A stretch of DNA of 64,000 bases from Bradyrhizobium sp. Rc3b. Its GTDB lineage: Bacteria > Pseudomonadota > Alphaproteobacteria > Rhizobiales > Xanthobacteraceae. Made by a program: the position numbers and the translations under genes. Shown in pieces: positions 1-8,331 of this stretch; within the stretch, counting starts at the first letter, position 1; the number at the start of each line of letters is the position of its first letter. The notes under the pieces are model-generated. The model made no database searches. It was not told where the DNA came from and worked only from the letters and a program-made list of their open reading frames with translations. Where the stretch lies: contig NZ_FOUS01000024.1 in the NCBI RefSeq assembly GCF_900114915.1, positions 58,782 to 122,781 on the forward strand, written 5' to 3'.

Positions 1-84
1 TCGGTTCTGAAGAAGACGGGAGTGATCGACTATTACTGCCGCTATCATCCCAACATGAAAGCGACGCTCAAGGTCGAGCCGTGA
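1..84 (+). CDS. cupredoxin C-terminus (partial)
   Basis: Only the last 27 codons are in the window, read from base 1 to the TGA at 82-84. The fragment contains Cys13, His16 and Met19 in the spacing C-x2-H-x2-M. This is the C-terminal type 1 copper loop of amicyanin-like cupredoxins, periplasmic electron carriers or copper-binding proteins. The second His ligand and any signal peptide lie upstream of the window. Family assignment rests on this loop only, so the exact partner and role are unknown. Confidence 0.6.
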   Translation, partial: SVLKKTGVIDYYCRYHPNMKATLKVEP

Positions 85-236
85 GGGGAGGGAGCAGGTT
101 CCTGATCGCCGCGGGAACATCTCCCGGCCGCCGCGAGACTAATGCTTGTCGGCGGCAAGCGGCTTCCGTGCGATAAACGCGGCAGACTTCGCGAAGGCTT
201 TCGCCAAATCCGTTCGCAAAGTCATTCATCCGTTGA

Positions 237-268
237 CTGGCCCCGCCCGCGTGGCGGGGTCATTTTCG
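237..268 (+). terminator. rho-independent terminator
   Basis: A stem of about ten pairs (one G-T pair) formed by 238-247 and 253-262 with a five-base loop is followed by TTTT on the plus strand. It lies about 155 bases after the cupredoxin stop and just before the convergent gene that ends at 277, so it could end the upstream transcript. The rest of 85-276 shows no convincing gene. Confidence 0.45.
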
Positions 269-276
269 CGGAAAGC

Positions 277-543
277 TCACTGCCTTGCGAGCGTGACCGA
301 GAACTCGCCGTTGCGGATGCGACCCGGAAAACCCTCGACGAACTTGGCGACCGCGTCCTCGCCATAGGTCCCGACGAGCTCGGCGAAGGCCGCAAACAAG
401 CTCGCCTGCGCCAGGCAGTCGCCGTCGACGCCCTCATGGCGCGCTTCGGCCCAGGCCTCGTTGAGATAGCTCAGTGCGGCCTGCTTCTGCTCGTGATCGG
501 GCAGCGGCGCGCGGTCGGGGGCGTAGGAAATCGGCTGGCTCAT
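277..543 (-). CDS. conserved-looking hypothetical protein, 88 aa
   Basis: A small soluble acidic protein with no signal peptide or membrane segment. The N-terminus is Pro-rich (SYAPDRAPLPDHEQKQ), followed by two predicted helices. I do not recognise a named domain. It is read on the minus strand with typical high-GC codon use, and overlapping plus-strand frames look like shadows. No function can be assigned. Confidence 0.5.
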   Translation of the reverse strand: MSQPISYAPDRAPLPDHEQKQAALSYLNEAWAEARHEGVDGDCLAQASLFAAFAELVGTYGEDAVAKFVEGFPGRIRNGEFSVTLARQ

Positions 544-691
544 GAAACTCGATCAGGGCTGGGGCGCGATCCACGGCGATGCGCTGTGCGAGAGGTGTAG
601 CACGCACATTAACGACCGCTAGGCCACATCTTTAAGAACGGTTAACGGCTGTGAACAAAGTCGATGACAGGGTTCCACCGACTGCCCCAAT

Positions 692-801
692 CCTCATGGT
701 GATAAGGCGCGTCAGCGCCGTCTCGAACCATGGAAGGCCCCGCTGCCGCAGCTGGGCCTTCCATCCTTCGAGACGCGCGTTCCGCGCTCCTCAGGATGAG
801 G
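692..801. repeat. dispersed palindromic element, type A (variant copy)
   Basis: An imperfect inverted repeat whose ends read CCTCATGGTGA and TCAGGATGAGG, with an internal pair around CTCGAACCATGGAAGG and CCTTCCATCCTTCGAG. Related copies lie at 10879-11004, 11865-12013 and 55558-55690. It sits just beyond the 3' end of the gene ending at 833. This stretch (544-832) has no gene. Confidence 0.7.
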
Positions 802-832
802 AGTTACGGCTGAGAGTGCGGTTGGTGAGAGC

Positions 833-1210
833 TCAGTTCGCGTAGCGCGCCGTCAGATCGCGCGAGATCTTCGAGCCTTCCTCGATATAGCGGCGGATCG
901 CCACCGTCGCCGCCGGCGTGCAGCTCCGATAGGTCTGCTGAAAGCCGTTATAGCCGCGGTTGAAGCCGGCGATCATGCGGGTGCGGCGCTCCCCGGAGGG
1001 GGTTTCGGCATCGATCAGCGCCTGCATCTCGTTGCGCCATTTGTTGCCCTCGTTGGACCCGCAGATGCCGCGCAGATAGTGCAGCCCGCCGAGGATCTCC
1101 GCCAGCCGCTGCAAATCGCCGTCAAACGGCGCCGCCCCGTCCTGGGCCCTCGCGGGTCCGGAGGCGCAGGCGAGAATCAGGGCAAAAATGGCCAGAAATC
1201 GCGTGGACAT
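833..1210 (-). CDS. TIGR02301-like exported protein
   Basis: A 125-residue protein starting with a signal peptide (MSTRFLAIFALILACASGPARA, cleaved near residue 22). The mature part matches my memory of the alphaproteobacterial TIGR02301 family: a helical domain with a LHYLRGICG motif, a second Cys in YRSCTPAA, and FNRGYNGF between them, so a disulfide is plausible in the periplasm. The reading frame extends upstream to 1330, but that extension translates the type E repeat and has no signal peptide, so the ATG at 1208-1210 is preferred. Function unknown. Confidence 0.75.
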   Translation of the reverse strand: MSTRFLAIFALILACASGPARAQDGAAPFDGDLQRLAEILGGLHYLRGICGSNEGNKWRNEMQALIDAETPSGERRTRMIAGFNRGYNGFQQTYRSCTPAATVAIRRYIEEGSKISRDLTARYAN

Positions 1211-1267
1211 CGGCGGGGTGTATGCCTCTTCGAGGCTGTTGACGCAAGGCGACGCGAGGGCGGTACG

Positions 1268-1396
1268 CTCCCTCTCCCGCTTGCGGGGGAGGGCTGGGGA
1301 GGGGGTGTCGCCGCGGGCGAGAACCCCCAAGAGGAGAAAGGCCCCACCCGCCGCGCTCTTGCAAGCGCGTCGACCTCCCCCGCAAGCGGAAGAGGT
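1268..1396. repeat. dispersed palindromic element, type E
   Basis: Two near-identical 22-base arms in inverted orientation at 1270-1291 and 1374-1395, each itself able to fold around CCCGCTTGCGGG. They lie between the TIGR02301-like gene and the 3' end of the Nudix gene. The layout (long arms, short spacer, next to a stop codon) resembles the other intergenic elements here. Confidence 0.65.
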
Positions 1397-1418
1397 GCAG
1401 CGGAGCCCGGAGCTGGCT

Positions 1419-1853
1419 TCAGGTTATTACGAGCCGCGCGGCGGACTGGATGACCTCGTCCAGCCCCCCGGTCAGCTTGAGGTCTCCGAGGCCCGCCAGA
1501 ACGTCGGGGGCGATCCAGCGGTAGTCGTCGAGCTCGTCGTTCAGGACCGGCTCCCGGGCCACCCAGCGGGCGGCAAACGACATGATCAGATAATGGCCGG
1601 CGCCAGCCGTCGCCGGCAGCACCTCGCGCCAGCCGGCGAGGCCGACGATTGCGATGTCGAGCCCGGTCTCCTCGTCGACCTCGCGGCTCAGGGCCTGATG
1701 CAGCGATTCGCCGAATTCGACCCGGCCGCCCGGGAGCGAATAGAAGCCCTTGGCGGGCGAGCGGGCGCGGCGGGTCAAAAGCACCTTGCCGTCGCGGAAA
1801 ATCGCGGCGCTGACGGCGAGCTGGGGATGGGTGGGCTGGATAACCGAAGCCAT
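1419..1853 (-). CDS. Nudix hydrolase
   Basis: A 144-residue single-domain Nudix enzyme. The Nudix box is complete at about residues 42-64: GG, then RVEFGES, then REVDEETGLD, matching G-x5-E-x7-REUxEExGU, whose Glu residues bind Mg or Mn. Such enzymes hydrolyse nucleoside diphosphates linked to another group; ADP-ribose or oxidised nucleotides are typical substrates, but the substrate here cannot be read from sequence. Cytoplasmic. Starts at the ATG 1851-1853. Confidence 0.85.
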   Translation of the reverse strand: MASVIQPTHPQLAVSAAIFRDGKVLLTRRARSPAKGFYSLPGGRVEFGESLHQALSREVDEETGLDIAIVGLAGWREVLPATAGAGHYLIMSFAARWVAREPVLNDELDDYRWIAPDVLAGLGDLKLTGGLDEVIQSAARLVIT

Positions 1854-1902
1854 TTCTCAAAGGACCTGATTCTTAAAGGACCTAATTCTTAAAGGAGTTG
1901 GC

Positions 1903-2403
1903 TCAGTTCGCCATGATGGTGTCGACGTCGGCTTCCGCCCCGCCATTGATGATGCCGCCGCAGGCGGCGATCAGCGGCTTGACCCAGAGCGTGGCCTGCT
2001 CGGCGAGGCGGACGCGGGTCGTGTCCTTCTCGACCTCGCGCATGGCCGAGCCGACCGCGGTCAGGATCGAGGTCATGGTATCGGTGATGTGGTCGAACTG
2101 GGCGCGCACGTTGGGGTTGGCCTTCTCATAGGCCTCGATAGCCAGATCCCGCGCCTTGAAGTTCGACGCCGTGAAATGCTCGGCATAGGACAGCGGCGAC
2201 CAGGTCAAGAAATCTTCCGCGCATTCCGGCATGTCCGGAACCATTTCCAGCAGCATCACGGCTTCATTGAAATGGTTGAGATAGTCGGTGGCAAGCCCGG
2301 TCCGCGGGTTGATATTGGCCACGCGCAGCCGTTCGGCCCAGTCGGCGGCCTCGGGGCCCGTCTGTGCATGCGTCCGCGCGGGTTGGGAGGCCGTTGAGCT
2401 CAT
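1903..2403 (-). CDS. hypothetical protein, 166 aa
   Basis: A soluble helical protein with no signal peptide or membrane helix. The N-terminal 20 residues look disordered (MSSTASQPARTHAQTG), followed by a mixed helical domain with the stretch NHFNEAVMLLEMVPDMPECAED. The gene is divergent from the SRAP gene, with 63 bases between starts. I do not recognise a family, though the length and codon use are those of a real gene. Confidence 0.7.
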   Translation of the reverse strand: MSSTASQPARTHAQTGPEAADWAERLRVANINPRTGLATDYLNHFNEAVMLLEMVPDMPECAEDFLTWSPLSYAEHFTASNFKARDLAIEAYEKANPNVRAQFDHITDTMTSILTAVGSAMREVEKDTTRVRLAEQATLWVKPLIAACGGIINGGAEADVDTIMAN

Positions 2404-2466
2404 CTGCCGCAGTGTTAACGTTCGGGGTTAAAAGGACCTGAACGGACCCTATATAGACACCCTGGG

Positions 2467-3231
2467 ATGTGTGGACGCTTCGTCATAACTTCGGCCCCCG
2501 CGGCTTTGCGGCAACTGTTCGGCTATGTCGAGCAGCCCAACTTCCCGCCCCGGTACAATGTCGCCCCGACACAACCGATTCCGGTCGTGTTGATGGAGAA
2601 TGGCGCGCGCCATTTCCGCCTGATGCGCTGGGGATTGCTGCCGGGCTGGGTCAAGGACCCCAAGGGCTTTACGCTCCTGATCAATGCCCGCTCCGAGACG
2701 GTGCTGGAGAAGCCCGCCTTCAAACGCGCGATTCGCCGGCGCCGCGGCCTGATCCCGGCCGATGGCTATTACGAATGGAAGGTGGAGGACGGCCGCAAGC
2801 AGCCCTTCTTCATCCACCGCGCCGACGGTGCGCCGCTCGGCTTTGCCGCATTGTTCGAGACCTGGGCCGGGCCGAACGGCGAGGAGCTCGACACGGTCGC
2901 GATCGTCACGGCTGCGGCGGGCGAGGATCTCGCCGCGCTGCATGACCGCGTACCCGTCACCATCAGCGAGCGCGATTTCGAGCGCTGGCTCGACATCAGG
3001 GGCGACGAGGTCGATGCCATCCTGCCGCTGATGACCGCGCCGCGCATCGGCGAGTTTGCCTGGCACCCGGTCTCCACCCGCATCAACCGCGTCGCTAATG
3101 ACGACGATCAGTTGCTGCTGCCGATCAGCGCGGAGGAGATGGCGGCGGAAGCCGAGGCGGCGAAGCCAAAGAAGGCAGCGCGGAAGGCGGCGGCCGGGCC
3201 GGCCGATGACGGGCAGGGGTCGTTGTTCTAG
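2467..3231 (+). CDS. SRAP/YedK (HMCES) abasic-site DNA-protein crosslink protein
   Basis: A 254-residue SOS-response-associated peptidase family protein. Cys2 is exposed once the initiator Met is removed and would form the thiazolidine crosslink to an abasic site in single-stranded DNA. The other active-site residues sit where E. coli YedK has them: Asn73 (INARSET), Glu103 (YYEW) and His159 (LHDR). The C-terminal 35 residues are a Lys/Ala-rich tail (KPKKAARKAA) absent from the core family. A TATATA stretch lies 15 bases before the ATG, with only a weak ribosome site. No clear GTTC-N7-GTTC LexA box is visible upstream. Confidence 0.9.
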   Translation: MCGRFVITSAPAALRQLFGYVEQPNFPPRYNVAPTQPIPVVLMENGARHFRLMRWGLLPGWVKDPKGFTLLINARSETVLEKPAFKRAIRRRRGLIPADGYYEWKVEDGRKQPFFIHRADGAPLGFAALFETWAGPNGEELDTVAIVTAAAGEDLAALHDRVPVTISERDFERWLDIRGDEVDAILPLMTAPRIGEFAWHPVSTRINRVANDDDQLLLPISAEEMAAEAEAAKPKKAARKAAAGPADDGQGSLF

Positions 3232-3240
3232 CTCTGCCGC

Positions 3241-3336
3241 CGTAGGGTGGGCAAAGCGAAGCGTGCCCACGATCACTCACCGAAGGAAACGGATGGATTG
3301 GTGGGCACGGCGCGTTGCGCCTTTGCCCACCCTACG
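3241..3336. repeat. dispersed palindromic element, type C
   Basis: Inverted repeat with ends CGTAGGGTGGGCAAAGCG and CGCCTTTGCCCACCCTACG, plus an inner pair CGTGCCCAC / GTGGGCACG. It fills the gap between two convergent genes (stops at 3231 and 3348). Copies are at 11704-11794 and 60128-60218. It could act as a bidirectional terminator or mRNA-end structure. Confidence 0.8.
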
Positions 3337-3347
3337 ACAGCGGAGTT

Positions 3348-4541
3348 CTAAACAATCTCCCTTGCCCGCAGCGCCGCGATCTCAGCCGCATCGAATCCGA
3401 GCTCGCCCAGCACCGCGTCCGTATCCGCGCCGAGCTCCGGCGCCATCCGGTCGAGCCTGCCGCCGCCATGGGCGAGCTTGAAGCCGCTGCCGGCAAAGCG
3501 CAGGCGGCCGTATTGCGTGTCCAGCTGCTGGATCGCGCCGCGCGCCTTGATCTGCGGATGGTCGATCACCTCCTCGACCTTCCAGATGCTCGCGCAGGGC
3601 GCGCCGGCGTCTTCCAGGATCGTCTCCCATTCGCGCGCCGGCCTGGCCGCGAGCGCCGCTTCGATGATGGCGCGCAGCGCCGGCTCGTTCTCGTTGCGCG
3701 AAAACCAGTCGGCAAAGCGCGGGTCGCTCAGCGTGTCCTCGCGGCCGAGCGCGCTCATCAGCGCGCGGTACTGCTTCTCGTTGTTGACGGCGAGCAGGAT
3801 GTGGCCGTCGCCGCACTTGAACAAATTCGCCGTGGTCCTGCGGCTCACGGCCTGGTTGCCCGAGAGTGTCTGGCGATGGCCGGCGACCGACCAGTCCGCG
3901 ATCTGTCCCGACAGAAACGCCATCGTCGCCTCCAGCATGGAGACATCAATGAGCTGGCCCTTGCCGGTGCGGTCGCGCTGATACAGCGCGCTCGACACGC
4001 CGAACGCGGCCGTGGCGCCCGACAGCACGTCGCACACCGCAAAGCCCGCGCGCGTCGGTCCCGTCTCGGGATGGCCGGTGATTGCCATGATGCCTGACAG
4101 CGCCTGCATCTTGCCGTCATAGCCGGGCCGCAGGCGATCCGGGCCGGTCTGGCCGAAGCCTGAGACCGCGCAATAGATCAGTTTTGGATTGATCGCCGAC
4201 AGTGCCTCGTAGCCGATGCCGAGCTTGTCCATCACGCCCGGACGGAAATTCTCCATGACGACGTCGACCGATGCCGCGAGCTTCTTCACGATCGCGATCG
4301 CCTCCGGCTTCTGCAGATCGAGCGTCAGGCTGCGCTTGTTGCCGTTGACGGCCTGGAACGCCGGCGCGAGGCCGCGGTCGGCCCATTCGCGGCTGAGCGG
4401 GGTGCGGCGCATGTCCTCGCCTTCGCGCCGCTCGACCTTGATGACATCGGCGCCCAGCAGCGCGAGCTGGTAGCTGGCATAGGGGCCGGCCAGCACTTGC
4501 GTGAAATCCAGGATCTTCACGCCCTCGAACGGTCGCGTCAC
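3348..4541 (-). CDS. CaiB/BaiF (family III) CoA-transferase
   Basis: A 397-residue protein with the family III CoA-transferase fold from the N-terminus (FEGVKILDFTQVLAGPYASYQLALLGADVIKVE) and the characteristic NGNKRSLTLDL and GIGYEALSAINPKLIYCAVSGFGQTGP segments. These enzymes move CoA between carboxylic acids through an aspartyl-CoA intermediate. The acid substrate is not readable. It lies 35 bases downstream of the GrdB-like gene on the same strand, so the two are probably co-transcribed. Confidence 0.88.
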   Translation of the reverse strand: MTRPFEGVKILDFTQVLAGPYASYQLALLGADVIKVERREGEDMRRTPLSREWADRGLAPAFQAVNGNKRSLTLDLQKPEAIAIVKKLAASVDVVMENFRPGVMDKLGIGYEALSAINPKLIYCAVSGFGQTGPDRLRPGYDGKMQALSGIMAITGHPETGPTRAGFAVCDVLSGATAAFGVSSALYQRDRTGKGQLIDVSMLEATMAFLSGQIADWSVAGHRQTLSGNQAVSRRTTANLFKCGDGHILLAVNNEKQYRALMSALGREDTLSDPRFADWFSRNENEPALRAIIEAALAARPAREWETILEDAGAPCASIWKVEEVIDHPQIKARGAIQQLDTQYGRLRFAGSGFKLAHGGGRLDRMAPELGADTDAVLGELGFDAAEIAALRAREIV

Positions 4542-4576
4542 GTCGCTCTCCCCTTGTTTGTTTTTGTCGGAGGACG

Positions 4577-5506
4577 TCAGGCGGCGCGGTTGCCGCGCGC
4601 GATCTCCTTCTGCTTGTCGAATTCGGCGCGGCGGCGGGCCAGCTCTTCCGGCGACAGCTGCGCGACGTTGTTGTAGTCGAGCTTCCAGGAGGCGTCCTCG
4701 CTCCAGCGCAACGGCGACTGCATCGTCGTTTGCGGGCCGCTCGCGCTCTCCAGCAGCTTGAGCGCCAGTTCCAGCGTCTGCGCCTGCGAGGCGACGTCGT
4801 GTGGCTTGCCGGCGGAATTGCCGAGCGGGAAGTCGGAGAACAGGAAGCGCGGCACGGCGGCGTGCTCGATGATGTCCTTGGCGCAGCCCATCACCACGGT
4901 CGGAATGCCGTTGGCCTCGAGATGCCGCGCCACCAGCGCCGTGGTCTGGTGGCAGACCGGGCAGTTCGGCACCAGCACCGCGACGTCAACCTTGTCCGCA
5001 AGGCAGCGCGCCAGGATGTCCGGTGCGTCGGTGTCGAGCGTGACGCGATGGCTGCGGTTGGTCGGCGCGCCGAAGAAGCGCGGGGCGACCTCGCCGATGC
5101 GGCCGGCGGCGGACGCCTTCAACAGCTGCGGCAGCGGAAACCAGGTGCCGTTGTCGGTCGCCGAGGTGTGCTTACGGTCGTAGCCGATATGCGAGATGCG
5201 CAAATCGTGCTCTTTCGACGTGTCGCCGTCATAGACCTGGTAAAACTTTGCGCTGCCGTTGTACGCCGCGCCCGGTCCCTGGTCGCCCTTGGCGGGATCA
5301 TACGGCGCAGCGGTCGTGATGATGGTCACGCGCGACTTTGCCAGCGGCTTCTTCAGCGGCTGGAACGGCGCCTCGGTGTAATGCGCCCAGCGATACGCGG
5401 TGGTGTAGCCAATCGCCGCGTAATAATCGCGGGTGCGCTGCATGTAGGGGACGGGGGAGTCGTAATCGGGCGCAAAGCCGAATTCGTCGTCGCGCGGCGC
5501 GGACAT
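4577..5506 (-). CDS. GrdB/PrdB-like reductase-family protein
   Basis: A 309-residue protein I place in the glycine/sarcosine/betaine/proline reductase selenoprotein B family. Supporting features are an N-terminal half with GYDRKHTSATDNGTWFP and a Rossmann-like region with VAVLVPNCPVCHQTTALVARHLEANGIPTVV. The CPVCH motif (about residues 180-184) is the likely redox site. There is no in-frame TGA, so Cys stands where clostridial relatives may use selenocysteine. Those enzymes serve anaerobic Stickland metabolism; in this probably aerobic host the role is unknown. Upstream partner of the CaiB-type CoA-transferase. Confidence 0.65.
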   Translation of the reverse strand: MSAPRDDEFGFAPDYDSPVPYMQRTRDYYAAIGYTTAYRWAHYTEAPFQPLKKPLAKSRVTIITTAAPYDPAKGDQGPGAAYNGSAKFYQVYDGDTSKEHDLRISHIGYDRKHTSATDNGTWFPLPQLLKASAAGRIGEVAPRFFGAPTNRSHRVTLDTDAPDILARCLADKVDVAVLVPNCPVCHQTTALVARHLEANGIPTVVMGCAKDIIEHAAVPRFLFSDFPLGNSAGKPHDVASQAQTLELALKLLESASGPQTTMQSPLRWSEDASWKLDYNNVAQLSPEELARRRAEFDKQKEIARGNRAA

Positions 5507-5625
5507 GGCGCGTCTCCTGGTTCTTGGTTGGCGACAGATTAGAGATAGTTTTGGGGTTGCTCAACGGGGGGAGGGGAGATGCAGGCCTGAATTGCAGATG
5601 ACGATGGTGCGGCACGCGCGGTGCC

Positions 5626-5793
5626 ACTTACCCCTCCCTGGAGGGGGAGGGTCGGCTCACATTGAGCGCAGCGAAAATGTGAGACGGGGTGGGGTGACGG
5701 TCTCACCACATCCAACAGTGCCCGAGTGGAGAGATCACCCCACCCCGCTCGCGCTTCGCGCGATCGACCCTCCCCCTCCAGGGGAGGGTAAGT
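5626..5793. repeat. dispersed palindromic element, type D
   Basis: A 168-base inverted repeat beginning ACTTACCCCTCCCTGGAGGG and ending CCCTCCAGGGGAGGGTAAGT, with inner arms GGTGGGGTGA / TCACCCCACC. It lies between the starts of the GrdB-like gene (5506) and the stop of nudK, and its right end overlaps the nudK stop codon. Confidence 0.75.
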
Positions 5794-6374
5794 CACTTGA
5801 ACACGTGCAGTGCCACATATTGCAGCAGCATGATCGCCTTGGCGTCGATGATGCGGCCGTCGGCGATCATCGCCAGGGCCTCGTCGATCGAGAGCTCCAG
5901 CACCTCGATGTCCTCGCCCTCGTGCTCGAGGCCGCCGCCGTCGCTGACACGCATCGAAGGCTCGTATTCGGCGACGAAGAAATGGAGTTTTTCGGTGATG
6001 GCGCCGGGGCTCATGAAGGCCTCGAACACCTTGTGGACGTGGTGCAGGCGGTAGCCGGTCTCCTCCTCGGCCTCGGCGCGGATGCGCTCTTCGGGCTCGG
6101 CGTTGTCAAGCACGCCGGCGGCGGCTTCGATCAGGAGATCGTCGTAGCCGCGGATGAAGGCCGGCAGGCGAAACTGGCGCACCAGGATCACGGTACGCCC
6201 AGCGCGGTTATACGGCAGCACGGCGGCGGCGTTGTCGCGCTCATAGGTCTCGCGGTGCTGCGTCTGCCACTCGCCACTGGCGCGCCGGTACTCGAACGTG
6301 GTGTTCTTCAGCGTGGTCCAGCCGTCCGAGAGCACGCGGACGTCCTTGATGCGGACGCGGTCGGAAATGGTCAT
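5793..6374 (-). CDS. nudK: NudK-type nucleotide-sugar Nudix hydrolase
   Basis: At 193 residues it aligns along its length with my memory of E. coli NudK (191 aa, GDP-mannose hydrolase). Shared stretches include RDNAAAVLPYN, VILVRQFRLPAF, LLIEAAAGVLDN, EAEEETGY and LHFFVAEY, and the end has EDIEVLELSIDEAL. The Nudix box spans about residues 106-127. GDP-mannose or ADP-ribose is the expected substrate class. It is last in a probable operon with the GNAT gene (10 bases upstream) and the FAD-linked oxidase. Its stop codon lies in the type D repeat. Confidence 0.85.
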   Translation of the reverse strand: MTISDRVRIKDVRVLSDGWTTLKNTTFEYRRASGEWQTQHRETYERDNAAAVLPYNRAGRTVILVRQFRLPAFIRGYDDLLIEAAAGVLDNAEPEERIRAEAEEETGYRLHHVHKVFEAFMSPGAITEKLHFFVAEYEPSMRVSDGGGLEHEGEDIEVLELSIDEALAMIADGRIIDAKAIMLLQYVALHVFK

Positions 6375-6384
6375 TTGCTTGATC

Positions 6385-6828
6385 TCAGTTGCTTGGCGTG
6401 GTCGCGCGGCCGTCGAGCCACTTCTGGAACATCACGGATGTCGATAGCTCGAAGCCCAGCGAGCCGTAGAACGCATTGGCCTGCGCGTTCTCGCGGCGGA
6501 CGAGGAGTTGCAGCTTCGAAATTCCCGCCGCGCGCAGCCAGTCCTCGGCCGCGGCCATGATGACGCGGCCATGGCCGCGCTTGCGGCCGTCGGGATCGAC
6601 CGCGACGTAATAGACCCAGCCGCGGTGGCCGTCATGGCCGACCATGACGGTCGCCACGATCGCGCCGCCATCGCGGCCGATCAGCACGGTGGAATTGTCG
6701 CGCCGCCGCGCCAGCGCGATGTCGGCATGCGGGTCATTCCAGGGACGCGTCAGGCCGCAGCGCTGCCACAGCGCGACAACCTCCTCGACATCCGCATCCC
6801 CGATCGCGTCGATCGCAAGAGCGGTCAC
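6385..6828 (-). CDS. GNAT N-acetyltransferase, YpeA-like
   Basis: A 147-residue GNAT domain. The acetyl-CoA binding motif A is visible as VDPDGRKRGHGRVIMAAAEDWLR, followed by the NAQANAFYGSLGFE motif B. The segment LWQRCGLTRPWNDPHADI and VMVGHDGHRGWVYYVAV match my memory of E. coli YpeA. The acceptor is unknown. Its ATG overlaps the TGA of the upstream FAD-linked oxidase by ATGA, indicating translational coupling. Confidence 0.85.
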   Translation of the reverse strand: MTALAIDAIGDADVEEVVALWQRCGLTRPWNDPHADIALARRRDNSTVLIGRDGGAIVATVMVGHDGHRGWVYYVAVDPDGRKRGHGRVIMAAAEDWLRAAGISKLQLLVRRENAQANAFYGSLGFELSTSVMFQKWLDGRATTPSN

Positions 6829-8252
6829 AGCACCTTCCCCGGATTCATGATGCCGAGCGGATCGAGCATCGCCTTGATGGCGCGCATCAGCTCGATCGCG
6901 GTCTTGTCCTTGACGTCAGGCAGCTCGTCGCGCTTGAGCACGCCGATGCCGTGCTCGGCCGAGATCGATCCGCCCATGCGCAGCACGATCTCGAACACGA
7001 CGGCGTTCATGTCGTGCCAGCGCGCCAGAAAATCCGCGGTGTCGGCGCCGATCGGCTGGCTGACATTGTAATGCAGATTGCCGTCGCCGAGATGGCCGAA
7101 CGGCACCGGACGCGCCCCAGGGATCAGCTTCACCACGGCAGCATTCGCTTCCTCGATGAAATCGGGCACGGCGGCGATCGGCACCGAGATGTCGTGCTTG
7201 ATCGAGCCGCCCTCCGGCTTCTGTGCCGACGACATCTCCTCGCGCAGCTTCCAGAAGCCGTTGCGTTGGGTAAGGTTGGCCGCGATCACGGCGTCGTCGA
7301 CGATCTCCTCTTCCATGGCGCGGGCGAGGATCGTCTCCAGCGGCGTGCGGGCGTCGTCGCCGGGGGACGACAATTCCATCAGCACGTACCAGGGATGCTT
7401 CTCTGCGAGCGGATCGCGCACGTCGATGCCGTGTCGCACCGAGAAATCGACCGCCATCTCCGACAATAGTTCAAAACTCGTCAGCGCATTGGCGGCCTCG
7501 CTCTGCGCGATGGTCAGCAGCTTCAGCGCCGCCGCCGGCGACTTCAGCCCGACATAGGCGGTCTCGACTGCCCGCGGCTTTGGAAACAGTTTCAGCGTCG
7601 CCGCCGTGATGATGCCAAGCGTGCCTTCGGCGCCGATGAAGAGATTGTGCAGATTGTAGCCGGTGTTGTCCTTTTTCAGCTTCGACAGCACGTTGAGCAC
7701 GCGCCCGTCGGCGAGCACGACCTCGAGCCCCAGCGCCATCTCGCGCGCCACGCCATAGGCGAGTGCGGCGGTGCCGCCGGCATTGGTGGAGAGATTGCCG
7801 CCGATGGTGCAGCTTCCTTCCGCGCCGAGCGAGAGCGGAAACAACCGGTCCACCTCAGCCGCCTTCGCTTGCGCGATCTGCAGCACCACGCCGGCCTCGC
7901 AGGTCATGGTATTGGAGGCGGTGTCGACCTCGCGGATCTTGTCCAGGCGTCGCAGCGACACCACCACCTCGCCATTGTGCGGCGTCTGGCCACCGACCAG
8001 CCCGGTGTTGCCGCCCTGCGGCACCAGCGCGATTTTATGCGCGGAGGCGAGCTTGCAGATTTCGGAAACCTCCGCCGTCGAGCCCGGACGCAACACCAGC
8101 GGCGAGCGGCCGTGAAACAAATTGCGCTCCTCGGTGACGTAAGGCTCGATGTCGTTCGCATCGGTGATCGTATGGCGCTCGCCGACGATCTTGCGGAATT
8201 GTTCGATCAGCTCGGGCGCAAGTGGAGGGATCGCAGGCTTGTTGATATTCAT
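6825..8252 (-). CDS. FAD-linked 2-hydroxyacid dehydrogenase (GlcD/Dld2-like)
   Basis: 475 residues with an N-terminal PCMH-type FAD domain (VPQGGNTGLVGGQ near residue 80, TNAGGTAALAYG, GAEGTLGIIT near 210) and a C-terminal FAD-linked oxidase domain ending EHGIGVLKRDELP and LDPLGIMNPGKVL. It should oxidise a D-2-hydroxyacid such as D-lactate, glycolate or D-2-hydroxyglutarate; sequence alone does not separate these. The frame is open to 8315, but that extension translates the type B repeat, so ATG 8250-8252 is chosen. First gene of a three-gene operon with the GNAT and NudK genes. Confidence 0.87.
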   Translation of the reverse strand: MNINKPAIPPLAPELIEQFRKIVGERHTITDANDIEPYVTEERNLFHGRSPLVLRPGSTAEVSEICKLASAHKIALVPQGGNTGLVGGQTPHNGEVVVSLRRLDKIREVDTASNTMTCEAGVVLQIAQAKAAEVDRLFPLSLGAEGSCTIGGNLSTNAGGTAALAYGVAREMALGLEVVLADGRVLNVLSKLKKDNTGYNLHNLFIGAEGTLGIITAATLKLFPKPRAVETAYVGLKSPAAALKLLTIAQSEAANALTSFELLSEMAVDFSVRHGIDVRDPLAEKHPWYVLMELSSPGDDARTPLETILARAMEEEIVDDAVIAANLTQRNGFWKLREEMSSAQKPEGGSIKHDISVPIAAVPDFIEEANAAVVKLIPGARPVPFGHLGDGNLHYNVSQPIGADTADFLARWHDMNAVVFEIVLRMGGSISAEHGIGVLKRDELPDVKDKTAIELMRAIKAMLDPLGIMNPGKVL

Positions 8253-8285
8253 TGTCTCGTCTCTACTTCCACTCTTGTCTTTTGC

Positions 8286-8330
8286 GCATGGTCTTATCGG
8301 AAAACCGCTGCGCACTTTTCCGGATCATGC
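8286..8330. repeat. dispersed palindromic element, type B (half copy)
   Basis: Inverted repeat GCATGGTCTTATCGGAAAAC / TTTTCCGGATCATGC. Only the first module of the longer type B element is present. One base separates it from the stop codon of the Sua5-type gene (8332). Fuller copies lie at 29835-29932, 35776-35879 and 45598-45702. Confidence 0.75.
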
Positions 8331-8331
8331 G

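Noticed and set aside
146..367. Plus-strand frame of 73 codons
   Set aside because: It overlaps a terminator hairpin and the minus-strand gene and lacks a ribosome site or domain.
2404..2466. A LexA box before the SRAP gene
   Set aside because: GTTC and GAAC are present but not in the N7 direct-repeat spacing.
4577..5506. Selenocysteine in the GrdB-like protein
   Set aside because: The frame has no internal TGA; Cys codons are at the motif.
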